This document shows positions 9,724 through 20,793 of a stretch of 64,000 nucleotides of DNA, piece after piece. The stretch covers positions 123,021,682 to 123,085,681 of the forward strand of contig CM061229.1 in the NCBI GenBank assembly GCA_030844895.1, in the 5' to 3' direction. The stretch's first letter is position 1; every line of letters starts with the position of its first letter. Position numbers and translations under genes: made by a program. The notes under the pieces are model-generated. The model saw nothing but the letters and a program-made list of their open reading frames with translations, searched no databases and was not told where the DNA came from. The DNA is from Ambrosia x helenae (Eukaryota; Streptophyta; Magnoliopsida; Asterales; Asteraceae).

Positions 9724-12700
9724 CTTTGAAGTAGAAGCTCCTGGAGTACCATTGGGTGACCAAGATTGTTCAGATCTTTTAAGAATGCGAATTTGAGATT
9801 TTGGTTTCTCAATCGGTTTCTGAACATTGTTAACAAAAGTAACTTTCTTGGCTACCTTATCTGAGTTAACAGACTTAGGTCCAACATTTGATTTGACAAT
9901 AGGTTTTTGTGGAACCTTTTGCCTATCAATTGTTGTGTTCACCACAGGCTTTCTCCATGATTGTTCCATCGCAATCCGATTTCTTTGATCATATTGAATT
10001 GGACGATTGTTCCTCATTTGATGAAAATTGTTTTGATTATAAAACTGTTGTTGTTGAGGAACAACTCGTCTATGTGGTGGAACATAATGATCAATCGGTT
10101 TTCTCATGGAATTTCTAACTTCAACCTCATGTCTTTTATGCGTTACATATGGACACTGAGCAAGTAAATGCCCACGTTCCCCACATTTAAAGCATTTTCG
10201 ATATTCTTCAAAAACATAATGAGCATTTGGTGGAGCAAATGATCTAACAGGATATTGATCATTATACTGTTGATTCCTCAAACTCTCAGGAAGTGGTCCT
10301 TTTGAGTAAGTGGGCTCATGAAAACCATTTGCTTTGTCATTTGGTCGAATGAACTCTGTGACATGAACCTTTGGTTCTTGAGGAACATCCAAAAACAATT
10401 TCTTTAAAATTTCTGGTGGAATTTCATTTGTTCTCTCATGTTTTGGGAACCAAATAGTACTTTCTTGCCAAATCTTTTCTATTTTAGCATAGTTAGCATT
10501 TTTGATTGGAAATTCCTCATCAGAGATAATTTTATCGGATCCTTCCATCCGATAAAACACCTTGACAGGTTTGTCACTTGGTTCATTCTCAAGGTCCTTT
10601 CTAATCTCATTCTTTTCAGACTTTTTCTCACGATGAGCAGTTGCCATCGGATGCACATGTTGAGATGGTGACACTGGTTCAGTAGTAATGATGTGATTTT
10701 CTTTTGGAATTTCACATGCATTAACAGTTTGGTCATTACCAGTATCATCATTCTCTGAGTCTGAATCCACACTTTCAGCATAAACACCCTCATCATTCAA
10801 GCCTAAAATCGGTCTCACATCGGAATGAGGATCACCAATACTCGAGGTATTAGATTCCATTTCCGATGATGAGTCTGATTTTACCGAGCTCTCCGGTATA
10901 ACTTGGTGATAGTTATGATTTTCAAAAAGAACCGGAGATGGTACAGACTTGTAATTAGTGGTGTTATCATCAATGATATGGTCTACCACATAAGCAATAT
11001 GCTTATAACTTTCCAACTTTTTGTTTACTTTCTCAGCAAAGCATTTTATGGCTGCCATTTCCAACTTGGTGTTTTCAATTTCATTGATATAGTTGTTAAT
11101 TGCCAATTGTTTCAATGATAAAGTATTTTTCAAGTCGGAAATGTCCTTTTTATATCCATCTAATACTTTGTTGAAAGCATTCAACTCTTTGCGAGTAGAT
11201 TGACTGTTTATGATAGCACTATCACGTTGAATTCGGAGTTGTTTATTCTCCTCAGTCAATCTATCACATGTTCCACAATATTTATCACTTCTAATATCAG
11301 TGCTAGATTCAGAACTTACAGGTTTTGGCGGTTCAGTCATGGCCATCAATGCGAAATGAGGTTCCTTTCCAGTGAAAAACTTGGAATAGTCAATCTTGGT
11401 GAAAGCATCATCAGCAATGCACGACTTCCTCGTCATCAGAAAATCCGCTTCTGCTAGCAACTGATCTATATCATCATCTAAAGAATCAACACTTGCCTCT
11501 GTGTCCGATTCACTGTCTGAATCTGAATAAACTGATCTACACTCCTCAGGAACATCAGAAACTGTATCAATCACCACTCCAGAATTAGTTTCTTCAACCT
11601 TAACCTCAACAGGTTCATTCTCCACATTCATCTCAGTCTCAGAATCATCACTATCACACTCCTCAGTTTCTTTCTTTTCTTCCTCCATCACCGGCTCTTC
11701 AATATCAACCTTGCAAGCAACGCAAGCCACATTTCCACCAGTAGTGATTTCCTCCACTCCTATTTGCAATCCCGACCAATCAAACCTTTCATCTTGTTGA
11801 GTCATCAGTGCTTGATTCTGACTCGTGTTCTGTTGTGTCTCATTTGGTGTAGTGATCGGTATAACTGTTCGGTTCGTGTTGTTAGGAGATTGGTTTTGGA
11901 TCTGGTTTGATGTGTTAGGTTGTCTGTTTTGGTTGTTGTTAGAGTTGTTTTGACGGTTTTGGTAATTGTTGTTGTTTTGGTAAGAAACTCTGTTATGATT
12001 TTGTTGTTGACGATTCTGATAGGTTGCATTAAATGGGTTTCTGTTACCTTGTTTTGGTGGCTGGGTACATTCACGTTTAAAGTGACCTCTTTCTCCACAG
12101 TTAAAACAAGTAACTTTCTCCTTGTTGAACCCGTAGGTTGTGTTAGGAGAAGTTCCCAAATCTGTTCGACCTGTCTTTTCTATAAACTCCGTTGCTCTTC
12201 TCATGATGCTTGCAAAAGCCCATTGGATATCAATTAGTTCCATCTCTTCCTTGTCGATCTGTGCATAGTCCTCATTGGTTAAGTTGTTATTCCCAATTTG
12301 ACTAGCAACAAGTCCATTGTAAGATGAAACCATTGCTGAGACTAGTGCAATATGTTGTTGAGCAATTTCCACTGTCACATTGCCCAAGTTAGAAGTCTCC
12401 AAAACCACTTGTTGTTGATTAGGTTGAGTAACTTGGTTCATTGGTTGTTGAGATTGGCTAGCAGTATAGAAACTTGCTTGTTGTATTGGGGAAAATGGTG
12501 AAATGTAGGAATTGTTGTATTGTTGTTGTGGTGGTGGTTGTGTGTATGATGGTTGTGAGTAAGATGAAGTTTGTGCCATGTAATTGATGGTAGGTTTTGG
12601 TGATTCCATAACATTGGAAATGCATGCAACATGTGGTGCAACTATCCCTCCTGAACTTGAATTGCTCACAGGAACTGAAGTACCTCCAAAGTATAAGCTA

Positions 12701-13611
12701 GGATTCTGAGGAACCTGTGCTCTTCTAGCTTTCCTCTTCTCTTCCATTTCCTTGTTTTCCAGCTTCTGGATAAACTCTTGAATAGTCCAGTATTGATATG
12801 CATCCTTCTCCCTGAGAACTTCCACATGCTGATCCCAGTAAGGTGGTAGAGCATCTGCAAACTTATCCACCAAATTCTTCATAGGAATCTGTATACCATA
12901 ACTAGACAATTCGGTTAGCAAATGACTATATCTCGGAGTTAATTCTTTTAAAGTTTCATTCCCAATATAAGAAAAATTCTCAAACTCCTTTCTCAGTTCA
13001 TCCATCCTCAAACTTCTCGTTTTCTCGTTCCCATCATGCCTCCTCTTAAGCACATCCCACAATTGCTTAGAGGTTGTACAAGTCCCAAATTGATGCAGCA
13101 GATCATTTGTGATTGCCTGAGTCAATTGGGAAAAGGCTTTCTTTTCCACCACATATTTCTTCTTCTCATCCTCAGTTAAGCTTTCCAAAGGAATCATTTC
13201 ACCTGTATTCTCCAAAATCGGTGCTGTGTAACCTTTAGCAATCATACTCCATGCCTCTGCTCCTTCCACTCCCATGCCTTCTAAATGAATCTTGAATTTG
13301 TTCTGCCACTGATTGTATTCTGATATGTCCATGAGCTTCGGTGGCCTATTCCCGCTACCTGAAGACAAATCGTTAATCAATGTAGAAATAGCATTTGTAG
13401 TTTGAGTGTTTACCACCGCCGCTGCTACTCCCCAGTAGTCAGGTTGTGGTGCTGGAGCTACACTTTGAGGCATCGAGCTCGTCATCGCCATGTAGTTTAT
13501 CGGTTGCGAAGACTGTGTGCTCGTCTTTTGTGCTGCCACTGTCCATGGGTCCATCACTTGCTGTTGTGGTTGTGTCGTTGCTGGTCTTGGTGTAGTCGGA
13601 AAATTCCACAT
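9577..13611 (-). CDS. gag: copia Gag, long form with two separated zinc knuckles
   Basis: 1,344 aa from the ATG at 13611; an upstream GTG at 13638 is also open but less likely. The N-terminal third is a copia-type Gag (UBN2-like) region, with the pattern LWDVLKRRHDG...LRMDELRKEFENF near residues 190-230. A first CCHC knuckle, CFNCGERGHFKREC, lies near 500 and a second, CFKCGERGHLLAQC, near 1138. Between them are acidic Glu/Asp/Ser-rich segments and a coiled-coil stretch near 800-890. Gln/Asn-rich linkers flank the first knuckle. Gag is the structural RNA-binding protein of the particle. The ORF ends in TAA at 9579-9577, in a different frame from pol. It is roughly twice the usual copia Gag length, because of the central and C-terminal extension. 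Confidence 0.93.
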   Translation of the reverse strand: MWNFPTTPRPATTQPQQQVMDPWTVAAQKTSTQSSQPINYMAMTSSMPQSVAPAPQPDYWGVAAAVVNTQTTNAISTLINDLSSGSGNRPPKLMDISEYNQWQNKFKIHLEGMGVEGAEAWSMIAKGYTAPILENTGEMIPLESLTEDEKKKYVVEKKAFSQLTQAITNDLLHQFGTCTTSKQLWDVLKRRHDGNEKTRSLRMDELRKEFENFSYIGNETLKELTPRYSHLLTELSSYGIQIPMKNLVDKFADALPPYWDQHVEVLREKDAYQYWTIQEFIQKLENKEMEEKRKARRAQVPQNPSLYFGGTSVPVSNSSSGGIVAPHVACISNVMESPKPTINYMAQTSSYSQPSYTQPPPQQQYNNSYISPFSPIQQASFYTASQSQQPMNQVTQPNQQQVVLETSNLGNVTVEIAQQHIALVSAMVSSYNGLVASQIGNNNLTNEDYAQIDKEEMELIDIQWAFASIMRRATEFIEKTGRTDLGTSPNTTYGFNKEKVTCFNCGERGHFKRECTQPPKQGNRNPFNATYQNRQQQNHNRVSYQNNNNYQNRQNNSNNNQNRQPNTSNQIQNQSPNNTNRTVIPITTPNETQQNTSQNQALMTQQDERFDWSGLQIGVEEITTGGNVACVACKVDIEEPVMEEEKKETEECDSDDSETEMNVENEPVEVKVEETNSGVVIDTVSDVPEECRSVYSDSDSESDTEASVDSLDDDIDQLLAEADFLMTRKSCIADDAFTKIDYSKFFTGKEPHFALMAMTEPPKPVSSESSTDIRSDKYCGTCDRLTEENKQLRIQRDSAIINSQSTRKELNAFNKVLDGYKKDISDLKNTLSLKQLAINNYINEIENTKLEMAAIKCFAEKVNKKLESYKHIAYVVDHIIDDNTTNYKSVPSPVLFENHNYHQVIPESSVKSDSSSEMESNTSSIGDPHSDVRPILGLNDEGVYAESVDSDSENDDTGNDQTVNACEIPKENHIITTEPVSPSQHVHPMATAHREKKSEKNEIRKDLENEPSDKPVKVFYRMEGSDKIISDEEFPIKNANYAKIEKIWQESTIWFPKHERTNEIPPEILKKLFLDVPQEPKVHVTEFIRPNDKANGFHEPTYSKGPLPESLRNQQYNDQYPVRSFAPPNAHYVFEEYRKCFKCGERGHLLAQCPYVTHKRHEVEVRNSMRKPIDHYVPPHRRVVPQQQQFYNQNNFHQMRNNRPIQYDQRNRIAMEQSWRKPVVNTTIDRQKVPQKPIVKSNVGPKSVNSDKVAKKVTFVNNVQKPIEKPKSQIRILKRSEQSWSPNGTPGASTSKVSEKKENVLNNQKKIDPKQKVVGKVNEDVSLKTDVQRPKTQAWVPRKN

Positions 13612-14226
13612 GATCACGAACTTAGAAAACTTTAACACTTAGAAAATTTTCCAAAGTAAATCCTAGGTTCGCCCAAAATGATCTATGTTCGCCCGAAATC
13701 TATCACTTTCGTCCCTTCTGATTCTAGGTTCGCCCAAACAGTAACACCCGAAAGTAGAAAATCACCAGAAAGTAAAACAAACTAACACAATTTCACTTTC
13801 GCCCAAAATATGCCGGTCGAATGTGGAAATATTGACCCGAAAGTGAGAACTTCAACAAGAAATTTCAGGTTCGACCAACAACTAATCAGATTCGCCCAAA
13901 AACACTCAGGTTCGACCACTCAAGTTCCAGGTTCGCCCATTTTGCCCAGATTGCACTTTGAAAAACGGTTACACTTTGAAAAACGGTTATTTTGATCTCA
14001 GATTTTCAAAAGTTTATGGATTTGAATGATCTTAATCAGGTTATGCTTCGGAATTGATTTGGAGCAACTTTAATTCTTGGAAAACTTGATTTTAACCACT
14101 AATTCAGCTCTAAATCAATCAAAAACACTCAAAAACCATTTTCATGCAAAAACAGATGTATTTTGATCAAAAATATGTCCAAATCAGCTCTGAGTTTATC
14201 AAATTTGTTGTTGTATGATCCGTATA
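13612..14226 (-). other. 5' untranslated leader of the copia element
   Basis: No ORF in the sense direction. Between about 13667 and 13945 it carries roughly ten copies of a TTCGCCC-type motif. Here the flanks differ from those in the LTR: mostly AGGTTCGCCC and ACTTTCGCCC on the plus strand, with a few inverted copies. The part nearest the primer site (13946-14226) is AT-rich with no recognised element. Confidence 0.7.
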
Positions 14227-14238
14227 GCTCTGATACCA
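14227..14238 (-). other. Primer-binding site (tRNA-iMet), copia element
   Basis: The minus strand reads TGGTATCAGAGC, complementary to the 3' end of plant initiator tRNA-Met, three bases after the LTR end. This fixes element orientation. Confidence 0.95.
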
Positions 14239-14241
14239 CTT

Positions 14242-14739
14242 TGTAAGCGAAAGATTTTAACTAAAACAGGATTATATGATCATACAAGTCACAAAACCAG
14301 GGGCGGAAACCCTAGTTCTGAACAAATTGATAAAACTCTAATCAAAACACAATCAAGATCATTTTCAACATCTTTTCATAGATTAACTTTTGTCAAATAA
14401 GCTTTTACAACGACTTACACGTTAATCTAGATCAAACACACACTATCACAAAATGACCTCGAACCTGACCTGAACACATACACAACTGACAACTCTATTA
14501 CATTCACAAAAACACAAATACTATATATAGATGCTGCACATTCGCCCACTAGCACTGGTCGAATGTGGAACTTTTCCACATTCGCCCACTACTATGGTAC
14601 GAATGTGTCTTCTGATCAGCTCCAGTATACCTTCGTCCACTATTAATCTACCTTCGCCCATATCTTTCTACCTTCGCCCATATTAACAAATCTTAACATA
14701 TGTTAGTTATCCAATCATTAGTCGCAAAACGCATCAACA
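14242..14739 (-). repeat. 5' LTR of the copia element (498 bp)
   Basis: Bounded by TG...CA (minus-strand start TGTTGATGCG, end CGCTTACA). A TATA-like TATATATAG lies at 14521-14530 on the minus strand. Upstream of it in U3, at 14538-14679, are seven TTCGCCC-type motif copies in both orientations, two of them 20 bp apart in tandem (14650-14659, 14670-14679). Downstream of the TATA, at 14418-14413, is a GTAAGT that would serve as a splice donor in the R/U5 leader. Confidence 0.94.
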
Positions 14740-15379
14740 GTAACGAAACAAGATCATGGAATCGTAATCATCCAGTTAATTCCGTTGTCTATTCCATTAC
14801 CCTATTCATTTCATTCTCTCGTCCATTCCATTACTCCATACCAAATAGACCCTTAATGTGAGAACAAAAAGAAGAATTTACATAACGATTAAATATTGAA
14901 AAATCTAACTATTCTTACATTAATTATTATTTCTCTAACTAATTAGTCATTAACACTTTATCCTATACATTATTAAAATTTGTCCTACACATAAAAAAAT
15001 TTGTCCTACATATATCGAAATTATCATATGTTTATCCTATATATATCAAGATTATCATACGTTTAACCTACACATATAAAAATTTAACCTAAATATATCC
15101 TACACATATCAAAATTTTCCTTCAATCTAAATAGGGTTTGGTTTGGAATAATATATTTAAAAATGAATTATTAGTTTCATTTATTTAAATAGTTTAGAGG
15201 TAGTTACAAAAACATAATAATTAATTTAACATTCAATACAATTATTAAATGAAAGAATTTTATTGGTTAGAATTTGTTGTTTTTCTTGTTATAATAAACT
15301 TTTTCTTCTCATTTGAATTATCCACACCTTTAACAATATATATTAGCATCCATTATATGGAAAGTCTAGTTGTGCGATA
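14740..15379. other. AT-rich flank with a MITE-like fragment
   Basis: No gene. 14745-14855 resembles one end of a hAT-type MITE (runs of ATTCCATTAC ending near ACCAAATAGACCC), without a matching partner. 14930-15115 contains a loose array of a roughly 20-nt word (TTTATCCTACATATATCAAA and variants). The same array recurs near 37930-38070. Confidence 0.4.
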
Positions 15380-15815
15380 TTAACTTTTTTAAGGTTAAAC
15401 TTTCATTAAAAACCAAGGACCACTATTTCCAAGGCAGAGATAGCGACCCAAAAACAAGTTACATCAACTCGAAATTATACCATTTATCCCAACGTGCCGT
15501 ATCCTTTTTCAATCTATATCTATGCCAAAAAAACCAATAAGTTCGACATCGGACACAATCTCAACAACCTTGGCTCAATTGTTTTGAAAAATCGTCTCAT
15601 TTCTATACTTCCAAATACTCCAACATGTTATGATAATAACCCCATGTAAAATTGTGTTCTTCAAATGACTTGCGGGAATGTTTTTGTGTAACTTAAGAAG
15701 GTTTTTAACTGAAAGATAAGCGTAAAAGATAAGTGTTAGAGACGGTGTACGCCTATGAATTATCAATTTCAGGTAATTGCTTTTGACATGGTTGATTAGA
15801 TGAAATTTGGAAAAA
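15380..15815 (-). pseudogene. LINE 3'-end fragment (minus strand)
   Basis: The minus strand encodes a 63-codon open stretch (15766-15575) ending with ITCWSIWKYRNETIF, typical of the C-terminal zinc-binding region of plant L1-type LINE ORF2. The similarity seems to continue in broken form to about 15380. No reverse transcriptase domain remains. Confidence 0.55.
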
Positions 15816-15820
15816 CACCC

Positions 15821-16140
15821 ATACTACAAGAAATTTGGGAAATAGCGGGGACAGGCCGCCCATCGTCGCTATTGCTCAAAAACTAACAAGTCATTCATCT
15901 CTAATTGTGGTTGTCGATCTTAAGAGAGATCAAACACCGTTATTGCCTCTGAAACCATATTTCACCTTTCAGGCTCCCCTTCTCCCCATTTCTTCCCTTT
16001 AACCATTTTCATCTCCTTCTCCCTCTTCTTCCCCCGACCCGCCACCTTCTCTCCTCCACCTCCGACCGTCTACATCCTCTCCTCCAACCATTTTCATCTC
16101 TCCCTTCACAAGCACACCCGCCACCACCACTACTCGCAAG
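15821..16140. mobile_element. CACTA-type terminal fragment (weak)
   Basis: TACTACAAGAAATTTGGG at 15822 resembles the common plant CACTA terminus CACTACAAGAAA with one change. It is followed by GC-rich repeat-like sequence and then a C/T-rich strand to about 16140. No transposase or opposite end was found. The remainder to 16424 is AT-rich and featureless. Confidence 0.3.
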
Positions 16141-16424
16141 TAAACATTTTTTTTGTTAAACAAAATTTTTCTTTTTTTAAAATGTTTAATTTTTTTTTTA
16201 TTTTCTTGTAATATATGTTGTAGAGAAGCACCGATCTACTATGAAAATTGTCGGAGCACGCCACCCACACGGTTAGTCGTCGCTAATAGTTATTATTTTT
16301 GTTTATTATTTATTTATTTGTTTGTGTATGGTTATTTATATATGTTTTTTAAGGTTTTTTAGTATTTTTATTGTATGGTTATGTATCTATTAAGTTTAAT
16401 ATGTGTTTATGTAAGTTTTATATA

Positions 16425-16745
16425 CACTATTAGAAAATATACCTAATGCAACATTTTAGAATTAATCATTTTCAAATTAGTTGCATTTAACTTTAATGCA
16501 ATTTCTTTGAATATAAAGGTTGCATCAGAAGATCCAGTACAACCTTTTATTTAAAAGTTACAAATTTTATTAAACAAAATCAACTTTTTCGTGAAAGGTT
16601 GCCTAGTGTAAAACATAAATGCAACTATTATTTTTAAATGTTGCATTTTTCAAACTCGAATGCAACATTTTTTTTAAAGGTTGCATACTAAAAAGTTAAA
16701 TGCAACAATCAATTTAAAATGTTCCATCCAACTCCAAACATACTC
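16425..16745. mobile_element. CACTA-type end with subterminal repeats
   Basis: Starts CACTATTAGAAAATATACC. Over the next 300 bp, TGCAAC and its complement GTTGCA alternate about a dozen times. Arrays of short direct and inverted words next to the terminus are a known feature of CACTA (En/Spm) transposons, where they bind the element's own protein. No transposase is present. The right edge (about 16745) is where the words stop. Confidence 0.5.
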
Positions 16746-17029
16746 AGAGCTATGTCATGACATAAATACTCATAGGTCCGCTAACTTTCACATGAAAAAA
16801 ATGTTATGTTGAGAAATTCAATGAATACGAAAAAAAGTATCTAGGAAGTTTGATTTGTAAATGGTAAAGAAAACATATTTAAAATGTGTTCTAACAAAAT
16901 AAAATTACGATTGAAAAACAAAAGGTTAAGAGATACTTTTCGAAGCAAAAAGAATATTAATAATTTTATCACATTGATGTTTTTTTGAATTATTTTTAGG
17001 ATTAATTTTATTTTGAAGATACTCGATCT

Positions 17030-19620
17030 TATATATGGTTGCCAGCAAAGGGATCTCAGCGAAAAAAGTTTTGTGGGATAAGATTGAATTTGAGATTGCC
17101 AGCAGAGACAGTTTTTGGTTGGTTATGGGGGATTTCAATGTAGTAAGACAACCGAAAGGACGAAAACATTATATTTTAATGGCGTCGTGTGCTAGGAATT
17201 TTAATTCCTTCATTTTTAGCCCAAGTTTTTTTTTTGGAATATTGTATGAAAGGTAGATGGTTTATCTGTGTGAGGGATAATGGTAGGAAATTGAGCAAGT
17301 TAGACAGGATGTTGGTCAACTTTTGTTTTTTAACGCACGACGCTTCCCTTTAGACCTTTGATCACAGCCGATTTTATTGTCCATTGCTAATTGTAACTTT
17401 GGTCCTCGGCCCTTTTGGGTGTTTAACTAGTGGTTGCATAAACCTAGCTACGAGGATGTTGTTAGGAGGTGACGCTTTCGTTTCATGCTGATGGGCCCCA
17501 GACACGGTTCTTATGAAAAAGTTTGCTCGCATCTAAGATTATATCAAGAAGTGGAGAGATTATATGAACAAAAAAAGAGAAAAAGGACGGGGAAACGACC
17601 AGAGCTGAGCTGGATTTGTTGGAAGAGGTTATGGAGTCAAGATTTTTCGGAGGAGGAATAATGGATTTTTTTTTGGAAAGCAAAAAGGTGCTGAAAGATT
17701 TGGAGAACAAGAAATGTATGATGCACTTAAAGCAACGATCCAGGGTTAGATGGGCAGCGGACGGTGATGAGAATTCAAAAGCTTTTAATGGGTTGGTGAA
17801 TTCAAGGAATGCTTCCAATCTTATTCCAGGTTTAAATATTAGGGGAGAGTGGGTATAACGAAGAAATTCTCAATTTCATTCGTTTGAGGTTTAAGGAAGA
17901 CCTTCTGGTTAGGCCGTAACTAATTTGGTCAAACATCAAATCTTTATCGGATGAGGAGAAACACGACTTGGTATAACGATTTTTGCTATGGGAAATAAAA
18001 TAGGTGGTTTTTTAGTATGAGGATGACCGCGCACCGGGCCCCAACGGCTTTAACATGAGGTTCATTAAACCTTTTTGAGTCTCTTTGAGAGAGATTTAAG
18101 TGCCAACATGGATAATTTTTATAAGAAGGGCATAATCAGCAGGTGGGGCGTTTCTTCTTTTATAGCGCTCATTCCTAAATTAAAAGCCGGTGTTCCTTAA
18201 CTCTTACCGTCCAATCAATCTTGTAAGAGTCATTAGTAAAGTAATCTCTATGATTCTTGCTAATCGTCTTAAGAAGGTTTTGGCTTGGGTGGTTTCGGAT
18301 TCTCATTCAACGTTCATGAAAAGCAAATTCTTCTTGGACCATCCTTTGGTGATCAATGAAGTTTATAGCATGATGTAAAAAATAAAAAAAGACGACGTTT
18401 TTTTTCTAAAAATTGATTTTGAGAAGGTGTACAACAACGTAAATTGGAATTTTGTTATTGATGTCATGAAACAAATGGGATTTCCAACTTTGTGGTGTAG
18501 TTGAATTAATGGAGTGCTTGCTTCGGCGAGATCCTTTATTTTGGTTAACGGGGCTACAACTTTCGAATTTCAATGCTACAAAAGTATTATGCAATGGGAT
18601 CCTCTTTCACATTTCCTTTTTATCTTGGTTATGGAAGCGCTCTCATGTATGTTAGTGAAGGCGAACAAAGTCGGGGTGATTCATGGTATCCACCTCCCCA
18701 ATGATGATCCTACGGTTCCTCATCTTCTTTATGTGGTTGACGCAATAATTCTTGGCGAATGGTCTAACTTGGATATTGTGCATGTCGTCTGGATCTTAGA
18801 TGCTTTTATTTATGTTCGGGGTTGAAATAAATCTCGCTAAGTCTAACCTTTTTGGTATTGGTATTGGGAAGGAAGAGTTGGAAGCCGAGGCGACAGTGGT
18901 TGGATGCAAGGCGGGTGATATCCCTTTCGAATATTTGGGATTATTGGTGGGGGCGAATATGAATAGGGTGAATTATTGGAATTCGGTTTATAATTCGTTT
19001 GAGTCATGCGTTTCTTCATGGAAGGCTTCATGTCTTTCGACTGGTGGTCATATTACGCTCATTTAGTCATTTTGGAAGGGATTCTGAACTATTATTTCTC
19101 TCTCTCTCTATAAGGTGTTGTGCAAGGTTATTAAAGATTTAGAGTCTATTATTAAAAAAATCCTTTTGGGGTGGGGGTGGAGGTGATGGGGTGAATAAGA
19201 AAATACATTGGGTGGCTTGGGAAAGAGTCTCAATTCCAAAGAAAGATGGGGGCATGGTATAACTAATCTCAAACTTATCATCAACACGCTTCTTGTTTAG
19301 TGGGGGTGGAGGTATAAGGCGGAGAAGGAAAATTTGTGGAAAAAGTTATAGCCGCGCTGCACACCTGTAGAGCAAATTGGGATTTTCTCCCTGTCCGTAA
19401 GGCCCTCGGTGGAGTTTAGAATAACATTGTGTAGGTGGTGCCGAGAACGCTCATCGAGGACATTCAAATTAGAAGGTTTTTCAAGGGGAAGATCGGCAAA
19501 GGTGACAACATTTCTTTCTGGATCGACCCGTGGCTTACTAATGGTCTCTCACTTCTGTTTTGCTTTCTCTGTTTGCTATTGATCCGAACAGAAGATGTAA
19601 AGTCAGGGATCGATTAAGCT
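17030..19620 (+). pseudogene. Degenerate L1-type LINE ORF2
   Basis: Broken reading frames in order encode pieces of one LINE polyprotein: endonuclease (WLVMGDFNVVRQPKGRK near 17120); the linker with RVRWAADGDENSKAFNGLVN near 17740-17800; reverse transcriptase (SYRPINLVRVISKVISMILANR near 18190-18260, then QWDPLSHFLFILVMEALS near 18600); and the C-terminal FEYLGLLVGANMNRV (18930) and ISFWIDPWL (19510) regions. The catalytic box reads YVVD (near 18730) instead of the usual YADD, and stops and frameshifts separate all pieces. It is 5' truncated and dead. Confidence 0.85.
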
Positions 19621-20034
19621 TTTCCGATTGCAACTTGAGAACCGGAAGAAGGAGGTGTTATCTAGCTCGGAATTTGCTGAACTAGAGACCTTATCTAGAC
19701 TGCTAGAATTGGTTATTTTGACGGATGTGCATGACTCGTGGGCGTGTATAGGTGACTCCTCAGGTATTTTAGCATGGGGCTGTAGAGCCACCACTGCAGA
19801 GCCACCTCCACTATAGAGCAACCACCTCACAGCCACCACCGTCTTTCTGTTTCTATCAAGGTTAGTAGCTTTCTTCTGTCTTTCTTATGTTTTGTTACGA
19901 AACAGGGGTATAGATATTGTTTTTTGTTTGTCTTTCTTCTGAATTCGATTTCCAAATGGTCCGGCTACCTCACTCTTGTAGACATGATTCAGAAATCGGG
20001 TCTAGAATGAACAAAAAGAATGGTTTAAAATAAA
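19621..20034. other. No recognised feature
   Basis: The first part may be decayed LINE tail. The remainder shows no ORF or repeat end that I can recognise. Short CACC/GCCACC runs occur near 19790-19850. Confidence 0.3.
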
Positions 20035-20793
20035 AATTTAACGACCCGAAATTACCGAGTCATTACCGATTGGTAATCAAGATCTTATCATACTTAATAA
20101 ACATTAACTTTATTATTTTAACAAAAACTGATTCTTGACATTACAACATTACAACATTAGAACTTAAAGTTCAAAACATAATATTACAATACTTTGGACG
20201 AGGCCATTCTTCTTCCGAAAACACATAACATAACCGAAACTTTCATTATTTATAAACATCTCCTTTTTAGTTAATAACTTTACTTAGGCACGTATGATGC
20301 TCATGTTCCAAATATTCACATAGATCCTGAAATACATGTTAAGATACGTTAGCCACAAAGCTAGTGAGTGATGCTGAAAGACCGATTATAAACCTTATTC
20401 ATAAAAATGCAACACAACAATATGGTTCGGTTAAGTCGGTTATAAATGTATATCTTTGGTAGCAGTTTATTAATGCTAGATATTGGTTCCAAACCCCTTG
20501 ACGGGTTAGGATAAATACATTATTATGATTCCGAATGGATCCACTTTACGTTATTTCTATTCGACCGATTCTATTATACTTGAAATGATCATGATCCGAT
20601 GCAATTTAGACACATTTAAACAACATGCATTCACCCCGAAAGATTTTAAAGATAGAATGGGGGACATGCACTCACTCGGATCGGTTCAACTTGAGTTCTA
20701 GTGGTTTCCGGTTGCTCGCGAGGTGCTCCAATTGCCTGTTATCACATAATATCGATTATACACATATATATTTACGTATTATAGCTGACCATT
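20035..20793 (-). mobile_element. Left half of an old gypsy-type LTR, split by insertion
   Basis: Starts AACGACCCGAAATTACCGAG, close to the start of the LTRs at 38645 and 45841, and follows the same order of landmarks: the GTTAGCC..AGTGAGTGATGC block, AATGGATCCACT, then the ATTACAGCTTAGG-type motif. It is interrupted at CCATT (20789-20793) by the 14.3-kb element. The terminal TG is mutated. Orientation by analogy is minus. No internal region is seen, so a solo LTR or fragment is likely. Confidence 0.65.

Larger units (their letters stand above)
1..14739 (-). mobile_element. Ty1/copia retrotransposon, SIRE-like, cut by window edge
   Basis: Read on the minus strand, the order is LTR (14739-14242), tRNA-Met primer site, untranslated leader, gag, pol, a 2.4-kb spacer, a large extra ORF, polypurine tract, then the start of the 3' LTR (109-1). 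Integrase comes before reverse transcriptase in pol, which is the copia order. A long extra ORF after pol and a long two-zinc-knuckle Gag are typical of the SIRE/Maximus lineage. The 109 bp visible of the 3' LTR match the same part of the 5' LTR with no difference that I can see, so the insertion is young. The 5' LTR is followed by GTAAC, a possible target duplication whose partner lies outside the window. The lineage call is inference from layout and domain resemblance. Confidence 0.93.

Noticed and set aside
6123..14226. Many 60-120-codon plus-strand ORFs across gag and pol
   Set aside because: All overlap strongly supported minus-strand domains and resemble no protein.
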